DNA of 60,503 bases from a virus: positions 1-60,503 of IMG/VR virus record IMGVR_UViG_3300051212_001597. One strand, 5' to 3'. Both the position numbers and the translations under genes were made by a program. Positions 32,362-40,994 of the stretch are shown here, piece by piece (the stretch's first letter is position 1; every line of letters starts with the position of its first letter). Under the pieces are notes generated by a model. That model worked only from the letters and a program-made list of their open reading frames with translations. It did no database searches and was not told where the DNA came from.

Positions 32362-32799
32362 ATGCAGGTAAATCTTAAATTTGTTGATGATAAAAAACTA
32401 AAGCAAATACCAAAATATTCAACAGTTGGCTCTGCTGGTATGGACGTTTGCTCTTCTGAAGAAATTATTATTCATCCAAAATCAATAGCTTTGGTAAAAA
32501 CAAATCTTTCACTAGAAATACCAAGCGGCCATGAAATACAGATAAGATCAAGGAGCGGTTTAGCCGCAAAAAGCGGTATTTTTGTTCTGAATGCTCCAGG
32601 TACTATAGATTCTGATTATAGAGGAGAATTAGGGGTAATACTTTATAACATAAGTGATAAGGAATTTATAATCAAACCAGGAGATAGAATAGCTCAGGCC
32701 GTTCTTTCTAAATACGAAAGAGCTGAAATCATAATCGTAGAATCGATTTCTGAAACAGAAAGAGCCGATGGCGGCTTTGGTTCTACGGGTATAAAATAG
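32362..32799 (+). CDS. dut: dUTPase
   Basis: All five trimeric dUTPase motifs are present: GSAGMDVCS, RSRSGLAAKSG, GTIDSDYRGELGV, GDRIAQAV and RADGGFGSTG. It hydrolyses dUTP to dUMP, limiting uracil in DNA and supplying ThyX. Length (145 residues) is normal. It starts directly behind nrdJ with GGAGG before the ATG. Confidence 0.97.
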   Translation: MQVNLKFVDDKKLKQIPKYSTVGSAGMDVCSSEEIIIHPKSIALVKTNLSLEIPSGHEIQIRSRSGLAAKSGIFVLNAPGTIDSDYRGELGVILYNISDKEFIIKPGDRIAQAVLSKYERAEIIIVESISETERADGGFGSTGIK

Positions 32800-32807
32800 T
32801 GTATATA
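32797..32807 (+). promoter_or_regulatory. Promoter-like motif TAGTGTATATA
   Basis: It ends 5 nt before ATG 32813 and overlaps the dut stop codon. It has the same core and spacing as the motifs before 8209 and 48890. Confidence 0.42.
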
Positions 32808-32812
32808 TTTTC

Positions 32813-33190
32813 ATGGCAATCAGCGCAGAAAAATATATAATGAAAAATAAAGTTGAATTGCTCAAGCTGTACTCGGCATTTTATGCTGGTCTTGAATTAG
32901 ATACATATATATACGAAAACGTCTTAGAAAAAGACATAAAAAAGAAGGCTTGCGAACTAGCCTCTCTTTGCCACAAGTATGCAAATAGCGATTTGGAATT
33001 TTCTATAAACAAGAATATTCTAATTACAAAAACAGACGAGTATATAATAGAGGAGCTTTACTCTGTCGTGCTATGCGAAGAGCAAGTAAAAATAGGAAAT
33101 CTAACTAGAGAAGGCGATTTCTATATGTCTTCCTCTTCAGAAGATTTTAAGACTATTCCTAGGTACAAAAAATATATAAGAGTTAAATAA
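32813..33190 (+). CDS. Hypothetical protein
   Basis: This 125-residue helical protein (MAISAEKYIMKNKVELLKLY) overlaps the next gene by 1 nt (TAATG). It has no recognisable domain. It opens a run of small genes between dut and the recombinase gene, perhaps driven by the promoter-like motif just upstream. Confidence 0.6.
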   Translation: MAISAEKYIMKNKVELLKLYSAFYAGLELDTYIYENVLEKDIKKKACELASLCHKYANSDLEFSINKNILITKTDEYIIEELYSVVLCEEQVKIGNLTREGDFYMSSSSEDFKTIPRYKKYIRVK

Positions 33191-33540
33191 TGCCAATATA
33201 CCCATTTTACTGTGACACTTGCGGTTTCTCAGAAGAGCTTTTTTTAAAAATGACAGACGAAAAACCAACCACTTGTCCCAAAAAATGCGGCGGAAAATAC
33301 ATAAGAGACTACTCTGGAATAAATACTGTAATAGACGCTAGTCAACCTAAAACAATTGGTGATTTAGCAAATAAAAATACTGAAAATCTTGTGAAAGAAG
33401 GCAAACTTCCCAAGTCTGCGCTAGAATTTGACTCTAAAAAGAAAGCCCTTAGAAAGAAGAGGGAGCACATGCGAGATTTGGCCAAAATGACTCAGGCGCA
33501 AAAGACTCATTATATAATGACAGGAGAGAAAAAAATTTGA
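33190..33540 (+). CDS. FmdB-like zinc ribbon protein
   Basis: Residues 1-45 fit the FmdB-type zinc ribbon: PIYPFYCDTCGFSEELF, then TTCPKKCGGKYIRDYS, giving C-x2-C and C-x3-C. The C-terminal half is basic and helical (KKKALRKKREHMRDLAKM). Such proteins are frequent in phages. Regulation or nucleic-acid binding is presumed. Confidence 0.72.
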   Translation: MPIYPFYCDTCGFSEELFLKMTDEKPTTCPKKCGGKYIRDYSGINTVIDASQPKTIGDLANKNTENLVKEGKLPKSALEFDSKKKALRKKREHMRDLAKMTQAQKTHYIMTGEKKI

Positions 33541-33836
33541 GCTTTAAAGTTGAACAAATAAAAAAAGAAGGATTTGAAGCAACTGTTGGAACCTTAATAT
33601 GTGACAACACAGGTCTTAAGATGGCTGAAATAATAATAAGACCTTCTGATATGGATAATTATATCGAGGCTCGTTGGCAAAATGAAAAGCTTCCAACTTC
33701 TGGCACGCATCTTGTTAAAGGAAAACTTTCTTGTAGCCCAATAGAAACTCCAACACAAAAAACGGCTATAATAAAATCAGTTGTAATAAACAAGGACGAC
33801 AAGCAAATAAATAGGCTTGTTGTTAAAAAAATATGA
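33537..33836 (+). CDS. Hypothetical beta-rich protein
   Basis: TTG start in a TTGA overlap; 99 residues. Alternating strands (EATVGTLICDNTG, then HLVKGKLSCS) suggest an OB-like or SH3-like barrel, but no family can be named. It is coupled to the next gene by ATGA. Confidence 0.5.
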   Translation: MSFKVEQIKKEGFEATVGTLICDNTGLKMAEIIIRPSDMDNYIEARWQNEKLPTSGTHLVKGKLSCSPIETPTQKTAIIKSVVINKDDKQINRLVVKKI

Positions 33837-34171
33837 AATTTATAAGCGAACAAAAACAAATAATGAATAATGATAGCCCTTCCGTTGAATACTACAATGA
33901 ACAAGGCATTGGTTGTGAAGCAGAAGAAAGCGCGGCAGCAAAAAAGACGCTAGCCGGGTCTACAACAAAACACTTTGTAAAGCAATCAAAAAGACAAAGA
34001 AGACTATTTAATCCTATAATAGACAAGATAGATCAGAAAAGCGTTCTCAGAACTGAAAATGAGTTTCTGTTCCAAGAAGTTAACAAGGAGTGTTTTGAGG
34101 AATATTTAAAGTATCTAAAAAATAGAAATAGTTACTTTTTAATGCAGGCAAACACATTTTGGAAAAGATAA
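33833..34171 (+). CDS. Hypothetical protein
   Basis: This 112-residue protein has an acidic, Ala-rich N-terminal half (EAEESAAAKKT) and a basic centre (KQSKRQRRLFN). Its stop overlaps the next ATG by one base. No domain is recognised. Confidence 0.55.
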   Translation: MKFISEQKQIMNNDSPSVEYYNEQGIGCEAEESAAAKKTLAGSTTKHFVKQSKRQRRLFNPIIDKIDQKSVLRTENEFLFQEVNKECFEEYLKYLKNRNSYFLMQANTFWKR

Positions 34172-34422
34172 TGAACAAGACAAAAATAACGAAGTTAAAA
34201 AAAGACGTATTTAATGCCGTGTCTAACAATTGCAGAGATTCAGATTCGGAGATTCTTTGTGAAAAAATTGCAGCAATTTTAGACGAACACTTTAACCCAG
34301 TTGAGCAGAAGGCGTCAGGATCTAAGCCATATCTAGCATCGACTGGATCTACTGAAAAGCAAACCTTTGCAATAAGAACCAAAGGCGAATCTCAGAGAGC
34401 TGATGGAGCGAGGGGGTTATAA
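34171..34422 (+). CDS. Small hypothetical protein
   Basis: ATG 34171 overlaps the preceding stop (TAATG); an in-frame TTG at 34159 is a poorer choice. The 83-residue product has a helical N-terminus (KITKLKKDVFNAV) and a Gly/Ser-rich disordered C-terminus. Its stop overlaps the next ATG. Confidence 0.55.
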   Translation: MNKTKITKLKKDVFNAVSNNCRDSDSEILCEKIAAILDEHFNPVEQKASGSKPYLASTGSTEKQTFAIRTKGESQRADGARGL

Positions 34423-34901
34423 TGAGAACAGAACCACACCAATCACTAGAAGTTTTTTGGGGTATTAAGTTTAATGATGGTTCTCATGCTCTTGAGGATG
34501 TAAAAACTGCTGGAGAAAAATCTGAATGGTTCTGCATTCAAGATTTAGTAAATAAAGAAAAATATCCAGTATTTCTTAAGTTATTTAAAAGAACTGGTCA
34601 AGGTAATAAAGATTATAAGAGCGTTTGCGTTGGAAATGGAACAGCTAAAAGCTTCTTCTTTTCAAAAAGGGCGTCTTTAATTCTCGGAGAAGATTCATCA
34701 AAAGAAAATTATGGCATAGGCTATCATGATAGTGAGTCACGCAAGGTTTTGATATCCTGGTATGACTCAAATTTGAATCTCGTTGAAAAAGAAGAAAGAG
34801 AAGCTTACATATGCCAGGATATATTGATCCCAAAGATTACGACAGTATCTTCGTACCAAAACTCAAAGTACCAATATCCGCCCACATCACAGAAATTATA
34901 A
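34422..34901 (+). CDS. Hypothetical protein
   Basis: This 159-residue protein starts in TAATG. It has Trp/Phe-rich strands (LEVFWGIKFNDGSHALED). Its last 30 codons overlap the next gene by 91 nt in another frame, an unusually long overlap even here. Function unknown. Confidence 0.5.
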   Translation: MRTEPHQSLEVFWGIKFNDGSHALEDVKTAGEKSEWFCIQDLVNKEKYPVFLKLFKRTGQGNKDYKSVCVGNGTAKSFFFSKRASLILGEDSSKENYGIGYHDSESRKVLISWYDSNLNLVEKEEREAYICQDILIPKITTVSSYQNSKYQYPPTSQKL

Positions 34902-35269
34902 TTGATAATAAAATTAAGTGGCGGGCAAAATCAGGGGCTGAAATAACAAGGCCCCTGGTTCCTTTTTGGAGAAAGTCTGTTTGCAAGGAAAATCCTGCGC
35001 TTAAACAATTATCCGAAGAGTACGGCTTAGAAATTTCGTACGTCAAAAACCTTCTTAAGGTGTTCAGTAGCAAAAACGTTTTATCATATGTTAAAGACAG
35101 GGGAATTGTAACATTTAGATTCTTGCCTTTAGATAAGCAAAAAACTGTTATATATAACCTATACCAATCAGAGCTTTCTAGCTCAAATGAAGAACAAGAA
35201 AAGAAAGTTGTCGATATCCCGAAGGACCTAACCTTTACTAGGAACACAAAGAAAGAATCAATAATATGA
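34811..35269 (+). CDS. Hypothetical protein
   Basis: This 152-residue protein overlaps the upstream gene by 91 nt and the recombinase gene by ATGA. The central part (LKQLSEEYGLEISYVKNLLKV) looks like a helix-turn-helix. A later start would remove the N-terminal strand region, so I keep 34811. Function unknown; position suggests a link with recombination. Confidence 0.55.
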   Translation: MPGYIDPKDYDSIFVPKLKVPISAHITEIIIDNKIKWRAKSGAEITRPLVPFWRKSVCKENPALKQLSEEYGLEISYVKNLLKVFSSKNVLSYVKDRGIVTFRFLPLDKQKTVIYNLYQSELSSSNEEQEKKVVDIPKDLTFTRNTKKESII

Positions 35270-36237
35270 GTAAATCAGATCTAACTCTAGAAAACTTTTT
35301 AATACCAATAACGTCGCTCAAGGAAGAGCAGGGAAGAACATTCAAGACAACACTATCTCTTGATATAGCCTTATCTGGCGGCATACCAGAGGGTTCTAGC
35401 GTTTTGATGAGTGGCAAGCCGAAGGTTGGAAAGACGACTCTTGCTCTGCATTACGTTCAACAATGTCACAGAGAAGACCCAACTAAAAAGGCATTCTTTT
35501 TTGATGTTGAGGGTCGTCTTAGAACAGAACTTCTAGACTGTTTTCCAGATTTGAACAGAGAAAATGTTGCAATAGTCAGATCAAATGAAAATAAGATACT
35601 CAGCGCCGAAGACTTTCTTAATCTGCTGTACACTACGCTCAAAGACTACCCTAGATGCATTTGCATATTAGATTCGATAGCAGCACTATGCCCTGAGGCT
35701 GAGCTTTCTTCAAATATAGGCGATGGCGTTAAAATGGCTGGAACTGCTAGTCTAATGTATAAAATGTTTAGACGAGTAAGCCAAATATTACCTGTCACAA
35801 AAAGCACCTTCATAGCACTCACTCACATGATTGCTAATCCTAATCCTGGGCCTGGGAAAAAGAGTTACGGGGTGGGTGGAAACGCACCTCAATACGGGGC
35901 GTCTGTTTGGCTTGAGGGCGGATGGAAACAGGATATAGAGGACACAAACAGTAAAACAATAGGCCAAAATGCGCATTTTTACATAGTCGCTTCGGCTCTT
36001 GGTTCGCCAGGCGCCGATGTGTCTATACCTATAATATACGGAAAGGGCGTAGATGAAACTATGGATCTTTTCAATCTAGCCTGTGAGTTTGGTATAATAT
36101 CAAAATCTGGAGCATGGTATACAGTTCCAGGAAACAAAGAAAAACTTCAAGGCCAAATGAATGTAATAGATCACTTGAGAAAAAACGAACAGCTAAGCAA
36201 AGAAATTTACGATCAAATAAGAAATATGGCGATATAA
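35266..36237 (+). CDS. RecA/UvsX-like recombinase
   Basis: Walker A is GKPKVGKTT at 50-58. RecA core features follow: FFFDVEGRL, CICILDSIAALCPEAE (Walker B) and an L2-like region KKSYGVGGNAPQYGASVW. The protein is 323 residues, slightly short, and lacks the long bacterial C-terminal domain. It would form filaments on ssDNA for recombination-dependent replication and repair. It is coupled to the upstream gene by ATGA. Confidence 0.88.
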   Translation: MSKSDLTLENFLIPITSLKEEQGRTFKTTLSLDIALSGGIPEGSSVLMSGKPKVGKTTLALHYVQQCHREDPTKKAFFFDVEGRLRTELLDCFPDLNRENVAIVRSNENKILSAEDFLNLLYTTLKDYPRCICILDSIAALCPEAELSSNIGDGVKMAGTASLMYKMFRRVSQILPVTKSTFIALTHMIANPNPGPGKKSYGVGGNAPQYGASVWLEGGWKQDIEDTNSKTIGQNAHFYIVASALGSPGADVSIPIIYGKGVDETMDLFNLACEFGIISKSGAWYTVPGNKEKLQGQMNVIDHLRKNEQLSKEIYDQIRNMAI

Positions 36238-36247
36238 GGGGGTCTAT

Positions 36248-36553
36248 ATGAACTTTAAAAAAGTAAACAAAAATAAAGTAAAAGATTTTGATGCCGACAG
36301 TGTAAAAATGGTAAAAGTCACCCTTATGTTTCCAGTGTGGAAACATGCTTCAGAAAAAGACATTCTATCAGAATTTAATGATATGAATACAGATTTTACA
36401 GAACGAAGTATAGAAGAGTCTCCGGTTACTGTAGCGGATCTAGAAAAATTTAAGGATAAAATCCCAGGGGATTGGCTTTTTTACCACAGAGATTATGAAA
36501 TATATCTAAGTGATATAATCAAAAACTCAAAGAAAAAGAGCGGCAATAAATGA
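36248..36553 (+). CDS. Hypothetical protein, paralogue of 4782-5132
   Basis: This 101-residue protein is preceded by GGGGG. Its core MVKVTLMFPVWKHASEKDI and DYEIYLSDIIK align with the product encoded beside tRNA-Lys. Both start with MxFKK and end with a basic Lys/Ser tail. Function is unknown; the duplicate lies in the recombination block. Confidence 0.65.
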   Translation: MNFKKVNKNKVKDFDADSVKMVKVTLMFPVWKHASEKDILSEFNDMNTDFTERSIEESPVTVADLEKFKDKIPGDWLFYHRDYEIYLSDIIKNSKKKSGNK

Positions 36554-36945
36554 AAGTAAAATCTGTGAACGATCCGACCAAGATAATAACTTGGGATCTT
36601 CGAGAAAGTTCATGGCCAATGAAATCATCCTATACTTGCAGGTCTAAAATACAACATGAGATAGGCAAGGTTATAAAGGGTAGATATCCGCTAGACCCAG
36701 TTCTTGAAGATATAACAATACCAGACACTAGACTTTCGTTAGATTTTTATATTCCACACAGGAAGATAGCAGTTGAAGTTCAGGGCGAACAACACGACGA
36801 AATGAATCCGTTTTTTCATAAATCTAATGCTGAGTTTGAAGATCAGAAGCAAAGAGACGAAACAAAGAAATTCTTCTGCGAGCTTAATAATATAAGACTA
36901 ATTGAGATCAGGAATATTAAAGATGCAGCAAAATACTTCTTCTGA
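36550..36945 (+). CDS. PD-(D/E)XK endonuclease
   Basis: This 131-residue protein has LSLDFYIPHRKIAVEVQGEQ, with the metal Asp and ExQ forming a restriction-like core, then H and FFHKSNAEFEDQ as in the DUF559/Vsr-like phage endonucleases. It may resolve or degrade DNA intermediates. It is flanked by the recombinase region and helicase genes. Confidence 0.75.
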   Translation: MKVKSVNDPTKIITWDLRESSWPMKSSYTCRSKIQHEIGKVIKGRYPLDPVLEDITIPDTRLSLDFYIPHRKIAVEVQGEQHDEMNPFFHKSNAEFEDQKQRDETKKFFCELNNIRLIEIRNIKDAAKYFF

Positions 36946-37399
36946 AGACAAGTCAATAAAAAATAAGATTCTGGAAAAGATAAACCAGATGCAAGGAACT
37001 GTCTCTTTAAATTTTACTGTTCCAGAAGAAATTGATACTATAATAAATCTATCTAGACAACAGCTTAAGAGCATAGGAGGCGAAGAGCTTTCTATAAACT
37101 GTATAAGACTAGCTCAATACGCGCTCTTTATAAAGACTGAGATAAATAAAATGAAATCAGCTAGGGACTGGTGTGAGGCAAACATAGATAGTATAATTGG
37201 AAGAGAGATATCAAATACAAACGGATACGGCTTGGGCGAGAAAAGTCTTATAATTAAAAGAAATGATCCCGTGGCTAAGGAATTAGAGTCTGCAAAAATA
37301 CAATTTGCCTCCAAAGTTACGATGCTTGAAGACATAGATAGAAAGATTGAATTTTTAGCAAACTCAATGAAATCTCTAGCTATAGAAAAGAGAGTTTAA
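36923..37399 (+). CDS. Hypothetical helical protein
   Basis: ATG 36923 (MQQNTSSEDK) is preferred to 36902. The 158-residue product is helical with coiled-coil-like stretches (ESAKIQFASKVTMLEDIDRK). It lies between nuclease and helicase genes, so a replication-accessory role is possible. No family is recognised. Confidence 0.6.
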   Translation: MQQNTSSEDKSIKNKILEKINQMQGTVSLNFTVPEEIDTIINLSRQQLKSIGGEELSINCIRLAQYALFIKTEINKMKSARDWCEANIDSIIGREISNTNGYGLGEKSLIIKRNDPVAKELESAKIQFASKVTMLEDIDRKIEFLANSMKSLAIEKRV

Positions 37400-37400
37400 A

Positions 37401-37901
37401 ATGAATGACAGAAAAGAACAATTACAAAAAGCAATAATGACGAATGATATGGAGCTTGTCAGGGATTTTTATGAATATGTGTTTGGAGATAAGCCGCCGA
37501 AGACTCTAGCATCTACAAATAAAAGCTCTGTGGCTGAAGACTATCGTAAAAAAATTCAAATGGCGATTCAGATACTTTCAGATGAAGAAGAAAATTCAGA
37601 TTATGTAGACATTTCTGAGACCATTAAGGAAAAACCAAAACCCACATTTACTAGCGGCTCTGATATGCAATTCATATCTAGCAAGGACTTTGAGCTTCCA
37701 GAAGATAATAATCCAGAGTACGAAAAACTAGCTAAATCAATCCCAAAAAGAAAAAAAGAAAAAAGACCAGAGTATAAAGCAAATGTAGTTAAGTGTGCGT
37801 TGTGTGGTTCTGATTTTGATTTCAATAAAGAATACCCAGTTGGTATGCTAGAATCGGGCGCAAATGCCAAGATCAAGTGCAACAAGTGTCGTGCAGGATA
37901 A
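37401..37901 (+). CDS. Protein with C-terminal zinc ribbon
   Basis: The first 120 residues are helical and acidic. The C-terminus has VKCALCGSDFDFNKEY and IKCNKCRAG, a four-Cys zinc ribbon. It overlaps the helicase gene by 38 nt. It may be a helicase partner or loader, by position only. Confidence 0.6.
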   Translation: MNDRKEQLQKAIMTNDMELVRDFYEYVFGDKPPKTLASTNKSSVAEDYRKKIQMAIQILSDEEENSDYVDISETIKEKPKPTFTSGSDMQFISSKDFELPEDNNPEYEKLAKSIPKRKKEKRPEYKANVVKCALCGSDFDFNKEYPVGMLESGANAKIKCNKCRAG

Positions 37902-39327
37902 GTCTTTCGATATAGACTCTGAGGTATCAATTCTGGGATACGCTGTCAAATGCGGATCTCAGAATTTTTATTCTGGCATATCAGATATAGACTCTTCCTT
38001 TTTCAAAGATAAAGATCACGGTCTTATTTTTGAATCTATCAAAAATTCATACGAGTCTCGCCATTCAGAAGAACCGTCAATAGAGGCCGTGGCAAATTTT
38101 GCTAGAAATTCCGCATCATGGACGACCCATGACAAAGAAACTTTCCTAGAAAAATTGGAAGCCTGTTACTCAAAGAATGTTAGCGAGGCCGATGCCAATC
38201 TCGCACTTAGGCGTGTCAAGTATTGGCATATAGTTAGAAAGCTAGGCAGTAAGCTAAAGGAGTCTTATTCAGATCTCTGCAAGACTAGCGGCGACGAAGA
38301 CATAGTCGAAATAGTAACCAAGGTAGAAGAGACCATATTTAGTTTCATTCCAGAGATAAAGAAGGAAAACGATTATGTAAATATATGTGACTTTGCTCTT
38401 GGGCATATAGAGTATATTAAAAATAATCCAGTAAGCTATGCTGGTATGCCGACAGGATTCCCTAGGTACGACCAGTGCATAGGTGGTGGATATAGGAGAG
38501 GAACGGTTAATGTAGTTGGCGCTAGACCAAAGGTCGGTAAAAGCACCTTTTGCCTTAACGTTGCAAAGAATGTTGCCTCAAACGGCGTTCCTGTTCTTTA
38601 CCTAGATACAGAGATGAAGAAAGAAACACAGACTGTAAAATGGGTTTCTCTTTGTTCTGGAATACCACAATCTGAGATCGAAACTGGCGCTTTCGCCTCT
38701 AGTGAGAGATCTTCATTTATAATTAAGGAAACTATAGAGAATCTTAAATCAACCCCTTTTTATCACACGTCTGTAGCAGGACTTAAGCCACAAGAGATAT
38801 TCTCGGTTTGCAGAAGATGGCTAGCTAGTGTTGTTGGTAAAAACAAAGATGGATCGACTAAAGACTGCCTAATTATTTTGGATTATCTAAAAACAATGGA
38901 TCTAGGAGACTTGGGCGATTTTCAGGAATACCAGTACCTAGGAGATTTTATAACAAAGCTTCACAACTTCGCCGTGAAAAGCGATGTTCCAGTTCTAGCA
39001 ACGGTTCAGTTGAATAGAGATGGAATAAACAAAGAAGACACTAGTGTTGTTTCTGGAAGTGATAGAATTCTTTGGCTTTGCTCAAGTTTAGCTTATCTAA
39101 AGAAGAAGACCGACGAAGATATAGCCGCCGGTGACAGCAAGGCTAACGGCGACAGAAAAATGGTTGTTGTTGAAACTAGATACGGAAAAGGCATGGACTC
39201 TTCGTCAGAGTACATAAATGTAGTTTCAAACATGGACAAGTCACAATTCACAGAAGGAAAGTTTAACTTTGAGGTTATTGGTGAAGGTCTAGAAAATGAT
39301 GACGACGACGAAGATCTCCAGTTCTGA
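37864..39327 (+). CDS. dnaB: DnaB-like replicative helicase
   Basis: The N-terminal domain starts near DSEVSILGYAV. The RecA-like motor has Walker A GARPKVGKSTF near residue 210, VPVLYLDTEMKKETQ, and CLIILDYLKTMD (Walker B). A late KMVVVETRYGKGMDSS fits the arginine-finger/motif 4 region. The start is uncertain: ATG 37864 or GTG 37891. It would unwind dsDNA at the fork and work with the primase encoded next (32-nt overlap). Confidence 0.92.
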   Translation: MPRSSATSVVQDKSFDIDSEVSILGYAVKCGSQNFYSGISDIDSSFFKDKDHGLIFESIKNSYESRHSEEPSIEAVANFARNSASWTTHDKETFLEKLEACYSKNVSEADANLALRRVKYWHIVRKLGSKLKESYSDLCKTSGDEDIVEIVTKVEETIFSFIPEIKKENDYVNICDFALGHIEYIKNNPVSYAGMPTGFPRYDQCIGGGYRRGTVNVVGARPKVGKSTFCLNVAKNVASNGVPVLYLDTEMKKETQTVKWVSLCSGIPQSEIETGAFASSERSSFIIKETIENLKSTPFYHTSVAGLKPQEIFSVCRRWLASVVGKNKDGSTKDCLIILDYLKTMDLGDLGDFQEYQYLGDFITKLHNFAVKSDVPVLATVQLNRDGINKEDTSVVSGSDRILWLCSSLAYLKKKTDEDIAAGDSKANGDRKMVVVETRYGKGMDSSSEYINVVSNMDKSQFTEGKFNFEVIGEGLENDDDDEDLQF

Positions 39328-40372
39328 ACTTAAAAAATTAGCAGATTCATACGATCTTCCAATCCTAGAAGCTCTAGGTTTTGATTCTATAACACCGAGA
39401 GGAATTCAGCAAAAATGCATCATACACGGCGGTGATAATCCAGCCGCATTTTCTTTTGACAGAAGAAGAATGTGTTGGTCGTGCTTTACTCACGGTTGTC
39501 ACAAAAAATATGGAAACGACATAATAGGCTTGATAAGAGCCGTAAAGAACTTCGGCTACAATGATTGCGTTGATTGGATTCTTCAGATTGTCAACAATCC
39601 AGAAATAAACGCTGGATATACACCTGAAGAAAAAGTCTTCACTTCAAATCCGCCAAATAAAATACTAGACGAATCAATATTAGAAAATCTAGAGGCTGAC
39701 TTTTCAAGCATATCTGATAGAAGGTTCTCGGAAAAGACTTTGTTTCATTTTCAGTCTGGGGTTCCCAAAAACAAAGTTAAAATGCAACACAATAGATTGA
39801 TGATACCCATAAGAAATGAGGACGGGCAGCTGGTTGGTTTTACTGGCAGAAGCGTTTATGAAAAAAGTGATAGAACTGGCGGATACCATCCAGAATGGGC
39901 AAATGCTGAGGGTAATTTCACTGCAATTTTTTCAAAATGGAGACACTACCCAAAAGGTCTTAACAAGAGCGGGGAGCTTTATAATTTTCACGAAGCAAAA
40001 AGATGGGCCGAAAGACTAGGATTTCTTATAGTAGTCGAAGGCCCATTTGACGCCTGGAGACTTTGGGAGTTTGGTGTTAAAAATTGCGTAGCTTCTTTTG
40101 GCTGCTCATTATCAAAGGATCAGTTTGATAAAATAAAGAAACATAATTTTAAATGCATAGCCCTAGCTTTTGACTCTGATCTTGCTGGTAAATCTGGCTT
40201 TGAAAAAGCTGATTCTATTTTTAAAGATAGAATTTCATTAGAAAAATTAACACTTCCTGACAACAAGGATCCTGGAGATCTTAACACAGAAGACTATAAT
40301 ATGTTCATAAGACCTCAACTATCAGTATTGAGAAGGCGCTATGAATACAAAGATAATAATCATAACGGGTAA
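39296..40372 (+). CDS. DnaG-type primase
   Basis: The N-terminal zinc finger uses C41-x2-H44 and C60-x2-C63. The TOPRIM domain begins with LIVVEGPFDAWRL (Glu) and continues with IALAFDSDLAGKSG (DxD). No helicase domain is fused. At 358 residues it lacks the long DnaG C-terminus. It makes RNA primers for the polymerase. ATG 39299 is an alternative start. Confidence 0.9.
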   Translation: MMTTTKISSSELKKLADSYDLPILEALGFDSITPRGIQQKCIIHGGDNPAAFSFDRRRMCWSCFTHGCHKKYGNDIIGLIRAVKNFGYNDCVDWILQIVNNPEINAGYTPEEKVFTSNPPNKILDESILENLEADFSSISDRRFSEKTLFHFQSGVPKNKVKMQHNRLMIPIRNEDGQLVGFTGRSVYEKSDRTGGYHPEWANAEGNFTAIFSKWRHYPKGLNKSGELYNFHEAKRWAERLGFLIVVEGPFDAWRLWEFGVKNCVASFGCSLSKDQFDKIKKHNFKCIALAFDSDLAGKSGFEKADSIFKDRISLEKLTLPDNKDPGDLNTEDYNMFIRPQLSVLRRRYEYKDNNHNG

Positions 40373-40994
40373 AGCACAAAGCGGAAAAGACACATCTGCG
40401 AATTTAATTAAAAAAAATCTGTGTTCTCTTGGTAAAACTTGCGATATATACGCATTTGCTGGAGAATTAAAAAATATATGCGAGAACATATTTGGGCTTG
40501 CTAATCATCAGTGTTGGGGTTCTGATTCTGATAAGAACACCAAAACAAATTTTAAGTGGCGAGATCTACCTTTACCAAAAGACAGATTAGCTATTATAAT
40601 GAATAAACCAAGTGCGCCAAAGCTAGACGATAGCCTAACTGCTCGTGAAGTTATGCAAATATGGGGCACAGATATATTTAGAAAATTTGACAACGATTGT
40701 TGGGTTCGCTCTACAATAAACAGAATCAAAAAAGAAAATCTTGATTTTGCGATTATTGCAGATGCTAGATTTCCAAACGAAATAGAGTATTGTTTGAAGT
40801 ATAAGCCTACAGTAATAAGATTGACTAGAAACGTTACATCAAACAATCACGAAAGCGAAGTGGCTTTAGATAATTACAATTTTGACGCCCTAAAAAGCTA
40901 CACTATAGACAACCAACTCATATCAATAGAAGAGCAGAATGAAAAACTAAAAAATATAATGAAAGAGATAATTAATGATAGTTGCGATGAATGA
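40341..40994 (+). CDS. Deoxynucleoside monophosphate kinase (T4 gp1-like)
   Basis: Walker A is GKAQSGKDTS at 10-19. SLTAREVMQIWGTDIFRKF and IIADARFPNEIEY match the T4 gp1-like dNMP kinase group. It phosphorylates dNMPs to dNDPs, completing dTTP synthesis after ThyX. The protein is 217 residues, a normal length. It overlaps the primase gene by 32 nt. Confidence 0.88.
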   Translation: MNTKIIIITGKAQSGKDTSANLIKKNLCSLGKTCDIYAFAGELKNICENIFGLANHQCWGSDSDKNTKTNFKWRDLPLPKDRLAIIMNKPSAPKLDDSLTAREVMQIWGTDIFRKFDNDCWVRSTINRIKKENLDFAIIADARFPNEIEYCLKYKPTVIRLTRNVTSNNHESEVALDNYNFDALKSYTIDNQLISIEEQNEKLKNIMKEIINDSCDE

